Shown: positions 27,916-37,126 of the stretch, piece by piece
Position numbering within the stretch: the first letter of the stretch is position 1
Layout: each line of letters begins with the position of its first letter
Assembly (NCBI GenBank): GCA_900472625.1
Contig: UCIT01000001.1
Location: 124,001-188,000, forward strand
From: Hyphomicrobiales bacterium
GTDB taxonomy: Bacteria; Pseudomonadota; Alphaproteobacteria; Rhizobiales; Rhizobiaceae
DNA length: 64,000 bases
Direction of reading: 5' to 3'
Position numbers and translations under genes: made by a program
Notes under the pieces: model-generated
The model's database searches: none
Seen by the model: the letters and a program-made list of their open reading frames with translations, nothing else
Told to the model about the DNA's origin: nothing

Positions 27916-29907
27916 TCAGGCCCTCGCTGCCGGCTGTTGCGCACGCCTGCCTTCGGTAAGCGCGATCGCATCGGCCGGGATGTAGTAGTCGCGGCTGAAG
28001 TTGAAGGTATGGATGATCGAGACAACGAGGATGCCGGCGAAGCTGACGGCGGCCAGCCACCAGATGTACCAGATCATGCCGAAGCCGAGTGCGGTGGCGA
28101 GCGCCGCGACGACGATACCCGTCGCGGTATTGCGCGGCATGTGGACTGGGCGGAAGCCTTCCGTCGGATGCTTGTAGCCATGCTCCTTCATGTCCTGCCA
28201 GGCGTCGAGGTCATAGACGATCGGCGTGATGGCGAAGTTGTAGGCAGGCGGCGGCGAACTCGTCGACCACTCCAGCGTACGGCCGCCCCAGGGGTCGCCG
28301 GTGACGTCGCGCAGCTTGTTGCGCTTCACGATGCCCATGACGATCGCCATGACGAAGCCGAGGATGCCGACGAGGATGATGAGCCCGCCGATCAGCGCGA
28401 TCACGAAATAGGGCTGCAGACTGGGATCGTCGAAGTGGTTGACGCGGCGTGTGGTGCCCATCAGGCCGACGATATAGATCGGCGTCCAGGCGACCCAGTA
28501 GCCGATGACCCAGCCCCAGAAGGCGACCTTGCCCCAGAACTCGTCCATCTTGAAGCCGAAGGCCTTCGGGAACCAGTAGGTCATCCCCGCGAACAGGCCG
28601 AACACGACGCCGCCGATGATGGTGTTGTGGAAGTGCGCCACCAGGAACAGCGAGTTGTGCAGCACGAAGTCGGCTGCCGGCACGGCGAGCAGAACACCGG
28701 TCATACCCCCGACCACGAAGGTCAGCATGAAGGCGACGACCCACATCATCGGCAGTTCGAAGCGGATTTCACCCCGGAACATCGTGAACAGCCAGTTGAA
28801 CACCTTGGCGCCGGTGGGGATGGCGATGACCATCGTGGCGATACCGAAGAAGGCGTTGACGCTGGCACCCGATCCCATGGTGAAATAGTGGTGCAGCCAG
28901 ACGAGGTAGGAGAGAACGGTGATGACGACGGTCGCGTAGACCATCGAGCCGTAGCCGAACAGACGCTTGCCGGTGAAGGTCGAGGTGATCTCCGAGTAGA
29001 TGCCGAAGGCCGGCAGGATCAGCACGTAGACCTCGGGGTGACCCCACATCCACACCATGTTCCAGTAGAGCATCGCGTTGCCGCCGAGATCATTGATGAA
29101 GAAGGCGGTGTCGAGATAGCGGTCGAGCAGCAACAGGAAGAAGGCCGCCGTCAGCGCCGGGAAGATGGCGATGGCGAGAACGTTGCTGCAGAGCGCCGTC
29201 CAGGTGAAGACGGGCATCTTCATCAGGCTCATGCCGGGCGCGCGCATCTTGATGACGGTGGCCACCATGTTGACGGCCGAGAGCGTCGTGCCGATGCCGG
29301 CGATTTCGAGCGACCATAGGTAATAGTCGACGCCTGTATCCGGACTGAACGCCTTTTCGGCGAGCGGCGCGTAGGACAGCCAGCCGGTGCGGGCGAATTC
29401 GCCGACGAACAGCGAGATCATGACCAGCACCGAACCCGCAACCGTCAGCCAGAAACTGAGATTGTTGAGGTAGGGGAAAGCGACGTCGCGCGCGCCGATC
29501 TGCAGCGGCATGACGAAGTTGACGATGCCGACGACCAGCGGGATGGCCACGAAGAAGATCATGATCGTCCCGTGGGCGGTGAAGATCTGGTCGTAGTGGC
29601 TCGAATGCAGGAAGCCCTCATTGCCGCCGAAGGCAATGGCCTGCTGCAGGCGCATCATGACGGCGTCCGAGAAGCCGCGCAGAAGCATGATGATGGCAAG
29701 CGCGATATACATGATGCCGATCTTCTTGTGATCGACGGAGGTGAACCACTCCTTCCAGAGATACCCCCAGAGCCGGAAATAGGTGAGTGCTGCGATAACG
29801 ATCAGACCGAGCGCGGCGACCGCGATGAAGGTGCCGACCAGGATAGGCTCGTGGATCGGCAGCGAATCGAGCGTCAGCCGCCCGAAGAGGAAACTATGGT
29901 CTTGCAT
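27916..29907 (-). CDS. cyoB: Cytochrome o ubiquinol oxidase subunit I
   Basis: Catalytic subunit of 663 residues (E. coli CyoB is also 663) that binds the low-spin heme and the heme O/CuB centre and reduces oxygen with ubiquinol. Diagnostic motifs are present: [17 protein letters not shown] (CuB His and cross-linked Tyr), WLHHYFTMG (CuB His pair), the K-channel region [11 protein letters not shown], and [10 protein letters not shown] carrying the heme-ligand histidines. The start [11 protein letters not shown] at 29907 overlaps the 3' end of cyoA by 14 bases, indicating translational coupling. A long frame on the opposite strand (27892-29319) is a codon-bias shadow. Confidence 0.96.
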   Translation of the reverse strand: MQDHSFLFGRLTLDSLPIHEPILVGTFIAVAALGLIVIAALTYFRLWGYLWKEWFTSVDHKKIGIMYIALAIIMLLRGFSDAVMMRLQQAIAFGGNEGFLHSSHYDQIFTAHGTIMIFFVAIPLVVGIVNFVMPLQIGARDVAFPYLNNLSFWLTVAGSVLVMISLFVGEFARTGWLSYAPLAEKAFSPDTGVDYYLWSLEIAGIGTTLSAVNMVATVIKMRAPGMSLMKMPVFTWTALCSNVLAIAIFPALTAAFFLLLLDRYLDTAFFINDLGGNAMLYWNMVWMWGHPEVYVLILPAFGIYSEITSTFTGKRLFGYGSMVYATVVITVLSYLVWLHHYFTMGSGASVNAFFGIATMVIAIPTGAKVFNWLFTMFRGEIRFELPMMWVVAFMLTFVVGGMTGVLLAVPAADFVLHNSLFLVAHFHNTIIGGVVFGLFAGMTYWFPKAFGFKMDEFWGKVAFWGWVIGYWVAWTPIYIVGLMGTTRRVNHFDDPSLQPYFVIALIGGLIILVGILGFVMAIVMGIVKRNKLRDVTGDPWGGRTLEWSTSSPPPAYNFAITPIVYDLDAWQDMKEHGYKHPTEGFRPVHMPRNTATGIVVAALATALGFGMIWYIWWLAAVSFAGILVVSIIHTFNFSRDYYIPADAIALTEGRRAQQPAARA

Positions 29908-31006
29908 TGGAACCCTGCTGTTCAGGTGCTGCGGGCGCGCCGATATTGGTACCCGCGTTGGTGTGGTCATGAGCGGCCGGCGTGCTGGAAGCGGTTTCGC
30001 CGCTCATGGAAGGCATGCTCTCGTTCATGTTCATCGCGGCGTGATCCATGGCGTGCGGCGCGAACATGCCGCCATTGTCGCGATCAAGCGCCCGATCCTT
30101 CTTCATGATGTCGGCGATGCACTCGGTGCCGGCGACCACGCAGCGATTGACCACGCGATCGAAGAGGCCGGGAGTAATCGCGGAAAAGCGCATGACCGGC
30201 ACTTTCTCGCTCGGCTTGTCGAGTTCGACATAGCGGTCCGTCGACAGCGTCTCGCCGGCGGCCTTGATCCCCGCCGCCCATTGGTCGAAGCCCGCCTGAT
30301 CGACGCCGTGCAACTGGAACCGCATGTCGGAATAGCCGGCGCCGGTATAGTTGCCCGAGTACCCCCAGCTGTCGCCTGGCTGGTTGAGCACAGCATGCAG
30401 CATCGATTTCATGCCCGGCATCGCATAGATCATGCCGGCCAGCGTGGGTGCGGAGAAAGTGTTGAACTGGCTTGTCGAGGTGATGGAGAAACGCACGGGG
30501 ACATCGACCGGAAGGGTCAGTTCGTTGACGGTCGCGATGCCTTGTTCGGGATAGATGAAGAGCCATTTCCAGTCCATGGCGACGACCTGGATGTCGAGCG
30601 GCTTATGGTCCTTGGCGAGCGGCTTTTCGGCGGAGATGCGATCCAGCGGCCGGAACGGATCCAGCGTGTGCGAGGTGATCCAGGTGATCACGCCAAGACA
30701 TGCGATGATCACAAGCGGGATCGACCAGACCACCAGTTCGATCGGCGTCGAATGGGTGAATGTCGGGTCATACCGGCCCGGCGCTCTGCCCTTGCGATAT
30801 CTGAACGCGAAGACCACGATCAGGGTCAGCACCGGCACGACAACGAGAAGCATCAGCCCGAGTGCGACGAGAATGAGATTGCGCTCCTGAAGAGCGATAT
30901 CTCCTGTTGGGTTCATCACCACCATATTGCACCCTCCCAGGAGGAGGAGTGGAAGTGGTGCGACAAACCGGCGAACGTATTGTGATAAGAATGTTTTTTG
31001 GCGCAT
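29894..31006 (-). CDS. cyoA: Cytochrome o ubiquinol oxidase subunit II (lipoprotein)
   Basis: First gene of the operon, 370 residues. It has a lipoprotein leader with lipobox LLLGGC, two membrane helices (the second [20 protein letters not shown]), then a periplasmic cupredoxin-like domain containing [20 protein letters not shown]. As expected for a quinol oxidase, no CuA-binding motif is visible. It is about 55 residues longer than E. coli CyoA because of a C-terminal tail rich in His, Met, Ser and Pro (roughly 310-370). The ATG at 31006 lies 33 bases downstream of a perfect FNR/FixK-type box. Confidence 0.94.
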   Translation of the reverse strand: MRQKTFLSQYVRRFVAPLPLLLLGGCNMVVMNPTGDIALQERNLILVALGLMLLVVVPVLTLIVVFAFRYRKGRAPGRYDPTFTHSTPIELVVWSIPLVIIACLGVITWITSHTLDPFRPLDRISAEKPLAKDHKPLDIQVVAMDWKWLFIYPEQGIATVNELTLPVDVPVRFSITSTSQFNTFSAPTLAGMIYAMPGMKSMLHAVLNQPGDSWGYSGNYTGAGYSDMRFQLHGVDQAGFDQWAAGIKAAGETLSTDRYVELDKPSEKVPVMRFSAITPGLFDRVVNRCVVAGTECIADIMKKDRALDRDNGGMFAPHAMDHAAMNMNESMPSMSGETASSTPAAHDHTNAGTNIGAPAAPEQQGSNARP

Positions 31007-31039
31007 ACGGAACGCTAGTCCGCAGATGCTGTCCGGGCT

Positions 31040-31053
31040 TTGATTTAGATCAA
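31040..31053 (-). promoter_or_regulatory. FNR/FixK-type binding site upstream of cyoA
   Basis: TTGATTTAGATCAA is a perfect match to the CRP/FNR-family consensus TTGAT-N4-ATCAA, with the symmetry extended one base each side. It lies 33 bases before the cyoA start. In E. coli FNR represses cyo when oxygen is limiting; in rhizobia FixK/FnrN proteins bind this motif. A site this close to the start codon suggests repression of the high-oxygen oxidase, which is inference. The plus-strand gene starting at 31276 is over 220 bases away and is a less likely target. Confidence 0.8.
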
Positions 31054-31275
31054 ACTTTCAGGCGTTGTTCCCGTTTGGTACGTCATGTCGCACCGATCCC
31101 CGTGCTCAGAGAAAATGCATGCTCTCTTGGCGTTTGAAAGCGAAGCCAATGGCTGCGCTTGTCCGAAGATGTGCGCCGCCGCCGAAGACCATGGTCCCTG
31201 AGCGATTAAAGGCATGGAACGAAAAAGGATGTAGTCTCGCCGTGCTGTAATAGTCAGCGTCAGACAAGAAACTTG

Positions 31276-33171
31276 ATGAATACAACCTGGCAAATACTTC
31301 TCGGAAATCTCGCGATTACCGCGCTGGCCATATCTCTATGGTCTCACGGCTACTATCAGTTGCGCATTCTTTCCGATGCGCAGCGAAAGCTGGCGTTCGG
31401 CATTGCCATGGGGTTCGGGGCGATATGCTCAATGGTATTGGCCGTTCCTCTGAACCAGGGTGTGTTCGTCGATCTGCGGTACTCGCTGGTCGCCATATCT
31501 GCGCTGTTTGGCGGACCGTTTTCAGCGCTTCTGACGATCGTGATCGCCTCGGCCTATCGCCTTTTCGAGGGTGGATCGGGCGCCCCTGACGGTGTCATCA
31601 GTATCGTGCTGGTTGGCCTCGTCGGATTGTGTGGATTTGCTCTCGTAAGAAGCCGAAACGTGCGGTTGCGGGACGCTGCAATGCTTGGCGTAGCGGTTTC
31701 GGCGACGCTTGTCCTGGCGATGTCGCTGCTGCCGTCACAGGCCGACGCACGCGCCATCGAGCTTGTTGGCCTCCCGATTGCCGTCCTGAATTTCTTCAGC
31801 ATCGTCATTTCGGCCTTTGTTCTTATGCAGTTCGAAAGAATGGCGAACGATCGCGATATTTTGACGGCCGCGCTGACCCAGACGCCCGATTTCCACTACG
31901 TCAAGAATCGCCAGGGACAGTTCGTCATCGTCAACAAGAATGTTGCCGAGCATCACCATTATGCCTCGCCCTCGGCCATGGTTGGCGTTACCGATTTCGA
32001 GTTGGCGACACAGCGCCGCGCCGAGCAGCTATATGCCGAAGAGCAGGAGTTGATGCAGACCGAGGCATCGCAGCTGGACAAGCTCGAGCGTCTTCAGGAA
32101 GGCAGTTTCGAGCGCGTCTATGCGACATCGAAAGTTCCTCTACGCGACAGGACCGGCGCCATCATCGGCCTCGCCGGGTCAACGCGTGATGTGACCGAAC
32201 AGAGGCGGATGGAGCAGCAATTGCGCGAGAGCAAGGATCTGCTGTCTCTGGCGATGGCAGGCATGTCGGACGGGTTTGCGATGTTCGACCAGTCGGGCAC
32301 GATCGTATTCACGAATGATCAATATGCAGCACTCTTTCCGTTGTCGGGTGACATGCGCGTTCCCGGCAAGAATATTCGCGATATTCTGAGGAAGGCGATT
32401 GAAACCAACGAGCGGCGCAATTTCCCTGCGGAAGTGACGGACGAATGGCTGTCGAATGCGGCGGCCAGTCTGCATCACGACAAGGATGAGCATATCGAGC
32501 TCTTCAACGGAGCGTGGCTCAGCCTCCGGACGAGGCAGGCATCCAACGGCATGGCGCTTGTCGCGGTGTCTGACATTACCGTGATGAAACAGGCTGAGTT
32601 CTCTTTGCGGACCGTTGCAGAACAGATGAAGAGCCTCGCCGACACCGATGGCCTGACCGGCCTGGCAAACAGGCGCGCCTTCGACGGAGCCCTGTCGGTC
32701 ACGATGGAGGTGGCCGCGTGCGATGGCCAGCCTACAGCGCTGCTGATGATCGATGTCGATCGGTTCAAGGCCTACAATGACGCTTATGGTCACCTTGAGG
32801 GTGACGAATGCCTGAAGTTGATCGGCGATTGCCTTCAACTCGCCTTCGATCGCCCCGGCGATATGGTCGCGAGATTTGGTGGTGAGGAGTTCGTCGTTCT
32901 TTTGCCGGAGACCGACGAGACGAAGGCCGGCGCACTGGCCGAGGCATTTCTAAATATCCTTCGCGCGAAGGCAATGCCCCACAAGGCCAGCGATTTCGGC
33001 ATCGTCACGGCGAGCGTGGGAATCGCCTGCAGCCGTGGTGGCAACACCGCAGCGCTCGTTCTTGAGGCGGATCGAGGCTTTATCAGGCCAAGCGTAAGGG
33101 GCGCAATCAGGTGGCTAGATGGATGCCTGACGCAGACGCAAAGCAGGCCAGCTGAGCTGTCCGTCTCATAA
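31276..33171 (+). CDS. Membrane PAS-GGDEF diguanylate cyclase with frameshifted C-terminus
   Basis: Predicted sensor that makes cyclic di-GMP. Residues 1-190 are a block of hydrophobic helices containing AVPLNQGVFVDLRYSLVAIS and a GGPFSALLTIVIASAYRLFEGG segment, typical of 5TM-5TMR_LYT sensors. PAS folds follow at about 200-310 and 320-440, then a GGDEF domain with DTDGLTGLANRRAFD and an intact GGEEF active site (535-539). The family ends with ADRALYxAKxxGRNQV; here the frame reads ADRGFIRPSVRG instead. Inserting one base near 33074-33078 restores LYQAKRKGRNQVARW and a stop at 33153-33155. So a single-base deletion or sequence error replaces the last residues. ATG 31276 is preferred over the adjacent TTG at 31273. 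Activity of the altered protein is uncertain. Confidence 0.88.
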   Translation: MNTTWQILLGNLAITALAISLWSHGYYQLRILSDAQRKLAFGIAMGFGAICSMVLAVPLNQGVFVDLRYSLVAISALFGGPFSALLTIVIASAYRLFEGGSGAPDGVISIVLVGLVGLCGFALVRSRNVRLRDAAMLGVAVSATLVLAMSLLPSQADARAIELVGLPIAVLNFFSIVISAFVLMQFERMANDRDILTAALTQTPDFHYVKNRQGQFVIVNKNVAEHHHYASPSAMVGVTDFELATQRRAEQLYAEEQELMQTEASQLDKLERLQEGSFERVYATSKVPLRDRTGAIIGLAGSTRDVTEQRRMEQQLRESKDLLSLAMAGMSDGFAMFDQSGTIVFTNDQYAALFPLSGDMRVPGKNIRDILRKAIETNERRNFPAEVTDEWLSNAAASLHHDKDEHIELFNGAWLSLRTRQASNGMALVAVSDITVMKQAEFSLRTVAEQMKSLADTDGLTGLANRRAFDGALSVTMEVAACDGQPTALLMIDVDRFKAYNDAYGHLEGDECLKLIGDCLQLAFDRPGDMVARFGGEEFVVLLPETDETKAGALAEAFLNILRAKAMPHKASDFGIVTASVGIACSRGGNTAALVLEADRGFIRPSVRGAIRWLDGCLTQTQSRPAELSVS

Positions 33172-33420
33172 GTTGCGGCCGACGTCACACCGTCGCTTCA
33201 GCAGTAAATAGCCACTACGTGACACTCGATTCCGGTCGCGTCATGGGCGTTGCTTCGTTTGACGATCATCGGCAAACCTCAAATTCTGAATACAGGAAAA
33301 TAAACGCTAAGCGCGAAAAAAACCTTGCGCGCCAACGCTGGTTTCTTTTTAGAATCATTCTAATATCTACGATTTTAAAGCTCAACTTTAAAAGCCTGCA
33401 ACTGAAAGAAGGAGACTGTC
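33172..33420. other. Intergenic region upstream of the small Cys protein gene
   Basis: About 249 bases, AT-rich toward its right end. It probably carries the promoter of the gene at 33421, whose ribosome site AGAAGGAGA is at its right edge. I see no further feature. Confidence 0.4.
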
Positions 33421-33621
33421 ATGTCGAACAACACATCTTGCAACGTTTGCGCATTTTACGAAAACCACGCTGCGAACAATCGCACCGTTGCAGAGAATGC
33501 CGGCCTCTGTCGTTTCAATCCTCCGGTCAGCCAGCCGGACGCCGATGCACGCGGCCTATGGCCGGTTGTCAGCTCCGACGACTGGTGCGGTCATTTCTCG
33601 ACCGAGCGCAAGGCGGCCTAA
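33421..33621 (+). CDS. Small four-cysteine protein, probable metal-binding
   Basis: A 66-residue protein with a strong ribosome site (AAGGAGA, 6 bases upstream). Four cysteines are arranged CNVCAFYE, then LCRFNPP, then DDWCGHF at the end. This pattern (CxxC, CRxxPP, WP, DDWCGxF) recurs in small bacterial and phage proteins, and the four cysteines suggest a zinc or iron-sulfur site. No signal peptide or membrane segment is visible, so it is probably cytosolic. It stands alone between two signalling genes and is followed by a hairpin. Its function is unknown to me; the gene call rests on the ribosome site and the conserved motif. Confidence 0.8.
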   Translation: MSNNTSCNVCAFYENHAANNRTVAENAGLCRFNPPVSQPDADARGLWPVVSSDDWCGHFSTERKAA

Positions 33622-33659
33622 GCCACCTAAGGTCGGATCTAACATTTAAGGAACCCAGA

Positions 33660-33692
33660 GCGGCCGCTTTTGTCTTCGGACAGGGCGGCCGC
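33660..33692 (+). terminator. Hairpin with TTCG tetraloop after the Cys protein gene
   Basis: GCGGCCGC at 33660-33667 and 33685-33692 can pair, enclosing an inner TGTC-TTCG-GACA stem with the very stable UUCG loop. It lies 38 bases after the stop at 33621. No T run follows, so it may act as an mRNA 3' stabiliser rather than a classical terminator. Confidence 0.5.
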
Positions 33693-33803
33693 AATAGTCT
33701 CTAGCGATGCCGATTTGGGGGAGTGCTCACGGAAGTTTTTGAGCTGAAAATTTCGGAACGGCGGGGCGGTCCGTGCGTTAACCGTCATCGGAGGTATTGC
33801 GTT

Positions 33804-34064
33804 ATGGATCCGAAAAGGTGGAGTAGGCCGATCTCGTTCCAAGCTGGGAGATACGGTGAATTCAGAACGGTCACCAATACGACCGAAGCGATCGTCGCCC
33901 TAAGCACGGCTTGGCCGGTTGCAAGGGGACGGAGCCTGAGGACTGCCAAGCGCACCTGTCAGCAGGTTTTGAGTGGAAAGCGCCCGCCTTCCGAGGCGCG
34001 AAATGCTTTTATTGCTGCCGCGGTGGAAGCCAATGTCTATGTGAAGGATGTTGGTCGGCCGTAA
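33804..34064 (+). CDS. DUF982 family protein
   Basis: An 86-residue protein starting at the ATG that follows GGAGGT by 8 bases; the frame opens further upstream but without a ribosome site. The sequence fits the DUF982 family of small proteins that are multi-copy in rhizobia: an N-terminal W-x-x-P-x-x-F stretch, TNTTEAIVALSTAWP, AKRTCQQVLSGKRPPSEARNAFIAAAVEA near the C-terminus. No enzymatic motif, membrane segment or signal peptide is visible. The biochemical role of the family is not known to me. It lies between two c-di-GMP signalling genes in the same orientation, but gaps of about 180 bases on either side argue against one operon. Confidence 0.8.
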   Translation: MDPKRWSRPISFQAGRYGEFRTVTNTTEAIVALSTAWPVARGRSLRTAKRTCQQVLSGKRPPSEARNAFIAAAVEANVYVKDVGRP

Positions 34065-34242
34065 TTTTAAGGCAACATAGATCTTGCCCTGTTTTCATTT
34101 CCGCATAAGCATGTCCATTCAAGATTGAATAAGAAACTGCTTATAAAGAATATGCGCAAAGATAGAAGTTTAACGAAGGCTTCAATTTGATTTGAACGCC
34201 CGCATGCAAGAGTAGATCCCAGCTATATCGACTGGGACGTCA

Positions 34243-36057
34243 ATGCTCACCCTGCAAAACGCCATTCTCGAAATGATCGCCAAAGGCGAGCCGTTGACAT
34301 CGATCGTTGAAGAACTCTGCGTCCGTGTCGAGGCATCGTTCCCATGGACGATATGCTCGGTGTTGTCTGTCGAGGACGGACACGTTCATCCACTGGCCGG
34401 ACCGTCTCTGCCGGCAGCCTATTCGGCGGCTCTCGACAACATTCCGGTCGGCCCCCTCGCCGGTTCCTGCGGAACCGCCGCGTATCACGGTGTGCCGATT
34501 ACGGTCACGGATATCGAGAATGACTTCCGTTGGCAGGAATTCAAGGCGCTGGCATTGCCGCTTGGCTTCCGGGCCTGCTGGTCGACGCCAATCCTGAGCG
34601 GCGATCGGGTGATTGCAACCTTCGCGTTCTACTATCGCGAATGCCGGGGCCCCAGCCAACTCGAACGCGATGTCGTCGACACCTGCGTTCATCTTTGCAG
34701 CATTGCGCTTGAGCGCAACGAGCGCGCCCGCGAGCGTGAAATCCTGACCTACACCGATGCATTGACCGGCCTACCGAACCGTTCACGGTTCAACGATGTC
34801 CTCAAGCAACAGAACGGTGACGGCAGCGAATCCTGGGCCATGTTGCTGGTGGATCTGGACAACCTCAAACTCACGAACGATACCTTCGGGCACGCGACCG
34901 GTGACGCTCTGATCCAAGTCGTCGCTCGGCGCATGGCTGCTGTCATGCCGGCCGGAAAGACATTCAGGCTGGGCGGTGACGAGTTTGCGGTTATTCTGCA
35001 ACAACGCGATTACGCCGCACTCTCGTCCAGAGCGATCGAGATTTTGGATGAGATCAAGCGCCCAGCCAGGTGCGAAGAACACGCCATCTTTCCCGCTGCA
35101 TCCGTCGGTGGCGCGATTGCGGCGAATGGCGATACGCCTGAGCAGGTCAGGCACAATGCGGATGTCGCGCTCTATCATGGCAAGGAGCGCAACCGCGGCC
35201 GGTACACCGAATATAATGCCAGCCTCGGGACCGCCTTGACCCGTCGCTTCCGGGCGATACGGGATGTCGAGATTGCCTTGGCGGAAAATCGCATCGATGC
35301 CCATTACCAGCCGATACTTCGCCTGGATACGAGGGAAGTTGTGGGCTTTGAGGCTCTGTGCCGCATGACCACGGCATCGGGAGAGTTGATTTCAGCTGCG
35401 AATTTTCATGAGGCGACGTCGGATGCACAGGTTGCTTCGGCGTTGACGGAGCGGATGTTGTCGCGCGTTGCGGCGGATATCAGGCAGTGGCTTGACCTGC
35501 AACTGCCGTTCCAACACGTCGGCATCAACCTGTCGGCAGCCGATTTCCATGCTGGAAGACTGCAAGAGCGGTTATGCAGTGCCTTCGCTGCTGCGCGAAT
35601 TCCGTTGAAGCATGTCATTCTCGAGGTGACGGAGTCGGTTTATCTTGGCCAGGGCGATCACGTCGTCGCCGACGAGATAAAGGCTATGCGGGCGCAAGGG
35701 CTTCGCGTGGCACTCGACGATTTTGGCACCGGGTTTGCATCGCTGACGCATCTCCTGACGGTGCCGGTCGACATCATCAAGATCGACAAGTCGTTCGTCG
35801 ATCGCCTGGTGCCGGGTGACGCAGGCGCGGTGATTGTCGAAGGCGTCATGGGGATTGCCAACAAGCTCGGAATACGCGTTGTCGCTGAAGGCATCGAGAC
35901 GGACGCGCAAGCCGATCATCTGCGCGAACTCGGATGCCTCCTGGGGCAGGGCTATCTGTTTCACAAGGCGGTCGATCGCAATGCCGCGACCAGATTGCTG
36001 CAGCAATTTGGTCAGAGCAGGGATCTGGATGAGCCGTTGCTGGCGCGTCGGGCTTAA
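34243..36057 (+). CDS. GAF-GGDEF-EAL cyclic di-GMP signalling protein
   Basis: A 604-residue soluble protein. Residues 1-160 form a GAF sensor domain (PLAGSCGTAAYHGVPITVTDI, FRACWSTPILSGD). A GGDEF domain follows at about 168-330 with YTDALTGLPNRSRF and intact RLGGDEF (242-248). An EAL domain occupies about 340-590 with FEALCR, HVGINLSAADF, LEVTES, LDDFGTGFASLTHL, KIDKSFVD, AEGIET and GQGYLF. All catalytic signatures of both a diguanylate cyclase and a c-di-GMP phosphodiesterase are present, so it could be bifunctional; the net direction cannot be read from sequence. The ATG at 34243 has only a weak ribosome site (GGGACG). It converges on the thiamine operon with 28 bases between them. Confidence 0.93.
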   Translation: MLTLQNAILEMIAKGEPLTSIVEELCVRVEASFPWTICSVLSVEDGHVHPLAGPSLPAAYSAALDNIPVGPLAGSCGTAAYHGVPITVTDIENDFRWQEFKALALPLGFRACWSTPILSGDRVIATFAFYYRECRGPSQLERDVVDTCVHLCSIALERNERAREREILTYTDALTGLPNRSRFNDVLKQQNGDGSESWAMLLVDLDNLKLTNDTFGHATGDALIQVVARRMAAVMPAGKTFRLGGDEFAVILQQRDYAALSSRAIEILDEIKRPARCEEHAIFPAASVGGAIAANGDTPEQVRHNADVALYHGKERNRGRYTEYNASLGTALTRRFRAIRDVEIALAENRIDAHYQPILRLDTREVVGFEALCRMTTASGELISAANFHEATSDAQVASALTERMLSRVAADIRQWLDLQLPFQHVGINLSAADFHAGRLQERLCSAFAAARIPLKHVILEVTESVYLGQGDHVVADEIKAMRAQGLRVALDDFGTGFASLTHLLTVPVDIIKIDKSFVDRLVPGDAGAVIVEGVMGIANKLGIRVVAEGIETDAQADHLRELGCLLGQGYLFHKAVDRNAATRLLQQFGQSRDLDEPLLARRA

Positions 36058-36085
36058 GACACCTCAACGCGCTAGCGCGGCTCAC

Positions 36086-37126
36086 TCATTTGACGCCTAG
36101 CGGCTCATTTGAGAAATACCCTGAGAAATCCGGAGGGCTGCCGAGAACTTTGCCGTCTGCATCCTTCAGGATGCCCGCGTGAAACAGATAGTCGCCGATA
36201 GCATTCATCTTGGCCGGATCAATGTGACCGATGACGCCGTCCGCGGTGCGAAGGTAATGTCCTTCGATCAGCGCATTCAGTGAGGCTTGCACGAGCGCGG
36301 GATTGTTCAGCGCGTCCTTATTGGCGGTCATCATCAGAGCCAAGGCCTCGTCGGGATGGCTGACGGCAAAGTCATATCCTTTTGCCGTTGCCTGCAGGAA
36401 GGCGCGAGCAACGTCCGGCTTCGCATCGAGAAACGCGCGGTTGGAGCCGAGCAGGGTCGTGTGTTCATCCGGAACACCATAATCCGCGTAGCGGAAAGCA
36501 CGCTGTTTGACGCCCTCTAGTTCGGCCTGCACACCCTCCCATGTATAGACCTCCAGCGTAAAATCGACGCTGCCATTGGCAAGCGCCTGATATGCAGAAG
36601 TGCCAAGCGTCACCGTCTCGAACTCGCCCTCGCCACCGTCGTGGCGGATCAGCGAACTGATCAATGCGTTCTCCCAGGCACTGCCGAAGCCACCATAGGT
36701 CTTGCCATCGAGATCTCTAGGGCTCTTGATGTCGTCGCGATTGGCGTTGAAGACAACGCGGCCGGTCTCGGTCTGGACGACCGCATAGACCCCGACCAGA
36801 TCGGCACCGGCTGAACGCTGGGTGAGGAGGCCGATGGAACCGACAACGCCGAAGTCAGCCACATGGTTGGCGACCAGCGTACCCGCCGAGGTATCGGTGT
36901 AGGGCAGGATCTCCACGTCGAGGCCTGCATCGGAATAGAAGCCCTTGTCGCGGGCGACGAAGAGGCCGATGTGGTTGGTGTTGGGTGTCCAGTCCAGCGC
37001 CACTTTCACCGTTGTGCTCTGCTGGCTTTGCGCGGGCGTGGTGACGAGCGCCGCCATCGGTATGCAAAACGCCAGCCCGGCGGCAGAGGCAAGGGTTGCA
37101 CGGCGGGTCAGCAGGATCTTCGGCAT
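36086..37126 (-). CDS. thiY: ABC transporter substrate-binding protein for thiamine pyrimidine precursor (ThiY-like)
   Basis: A 346-residue periplasmic binding protein of the NMT1/THI5 family with a leader (TRRATLASAAGLAFC, arginine pair and hydrophobic core, cleavage probably after QSQ). The mature N-terminus contains VKVALDWTPNTNHIGLFVARDKGFY, the family signature also seen in pyrimidine-precursor binders, then FGGFGSAWENALI and DFTLEVYTWEGVQ. It is the last gene of an operon headed by a TPP riboswitch, which fixes its role as uptake of a thiamine precursor such as a formylaminopyrimidine or HMP. It overlaps thiZ by 19 bases. Confidence 0.87.
   Translation of the reverse strand: MPKILLTRRATLASAAGLAFCIPMAALVTTPAQSQQSTTVKVALDWTPNTNHIGLFVARDKGFYSDAGLDVEILPYTDTSAGTLVANHVADFGVVGSIGLLTQRSAGADLVGVYAVVQTETGRVVFNANRDDIKSPRDLDGKTYGGFGSAWENALISSLIRHDGGEGEFETVTLGTSAYQALANGSVDFTLEVYTWEGVQAELEGVKQRAFRYADYGVPDEHTTLLGSNRAFLDAKPDVARAFLQATAKGYDFAVSHPDEALALMMTANKDALNNPALVQASLNALIEGHYLRTADGVIGHIDPAKMNAIGDYLFHAGILKDADGKVLGSPPDFSGYFSNEPLGVK

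Noticed and set aside
27892..29319. 475-codon plus-strand frame opposite cyoB
   Set aside because: Product is extremely Asp/Glu/His/Arg-rich with no family resemblance; cyoB on the other strand is unmistakable.
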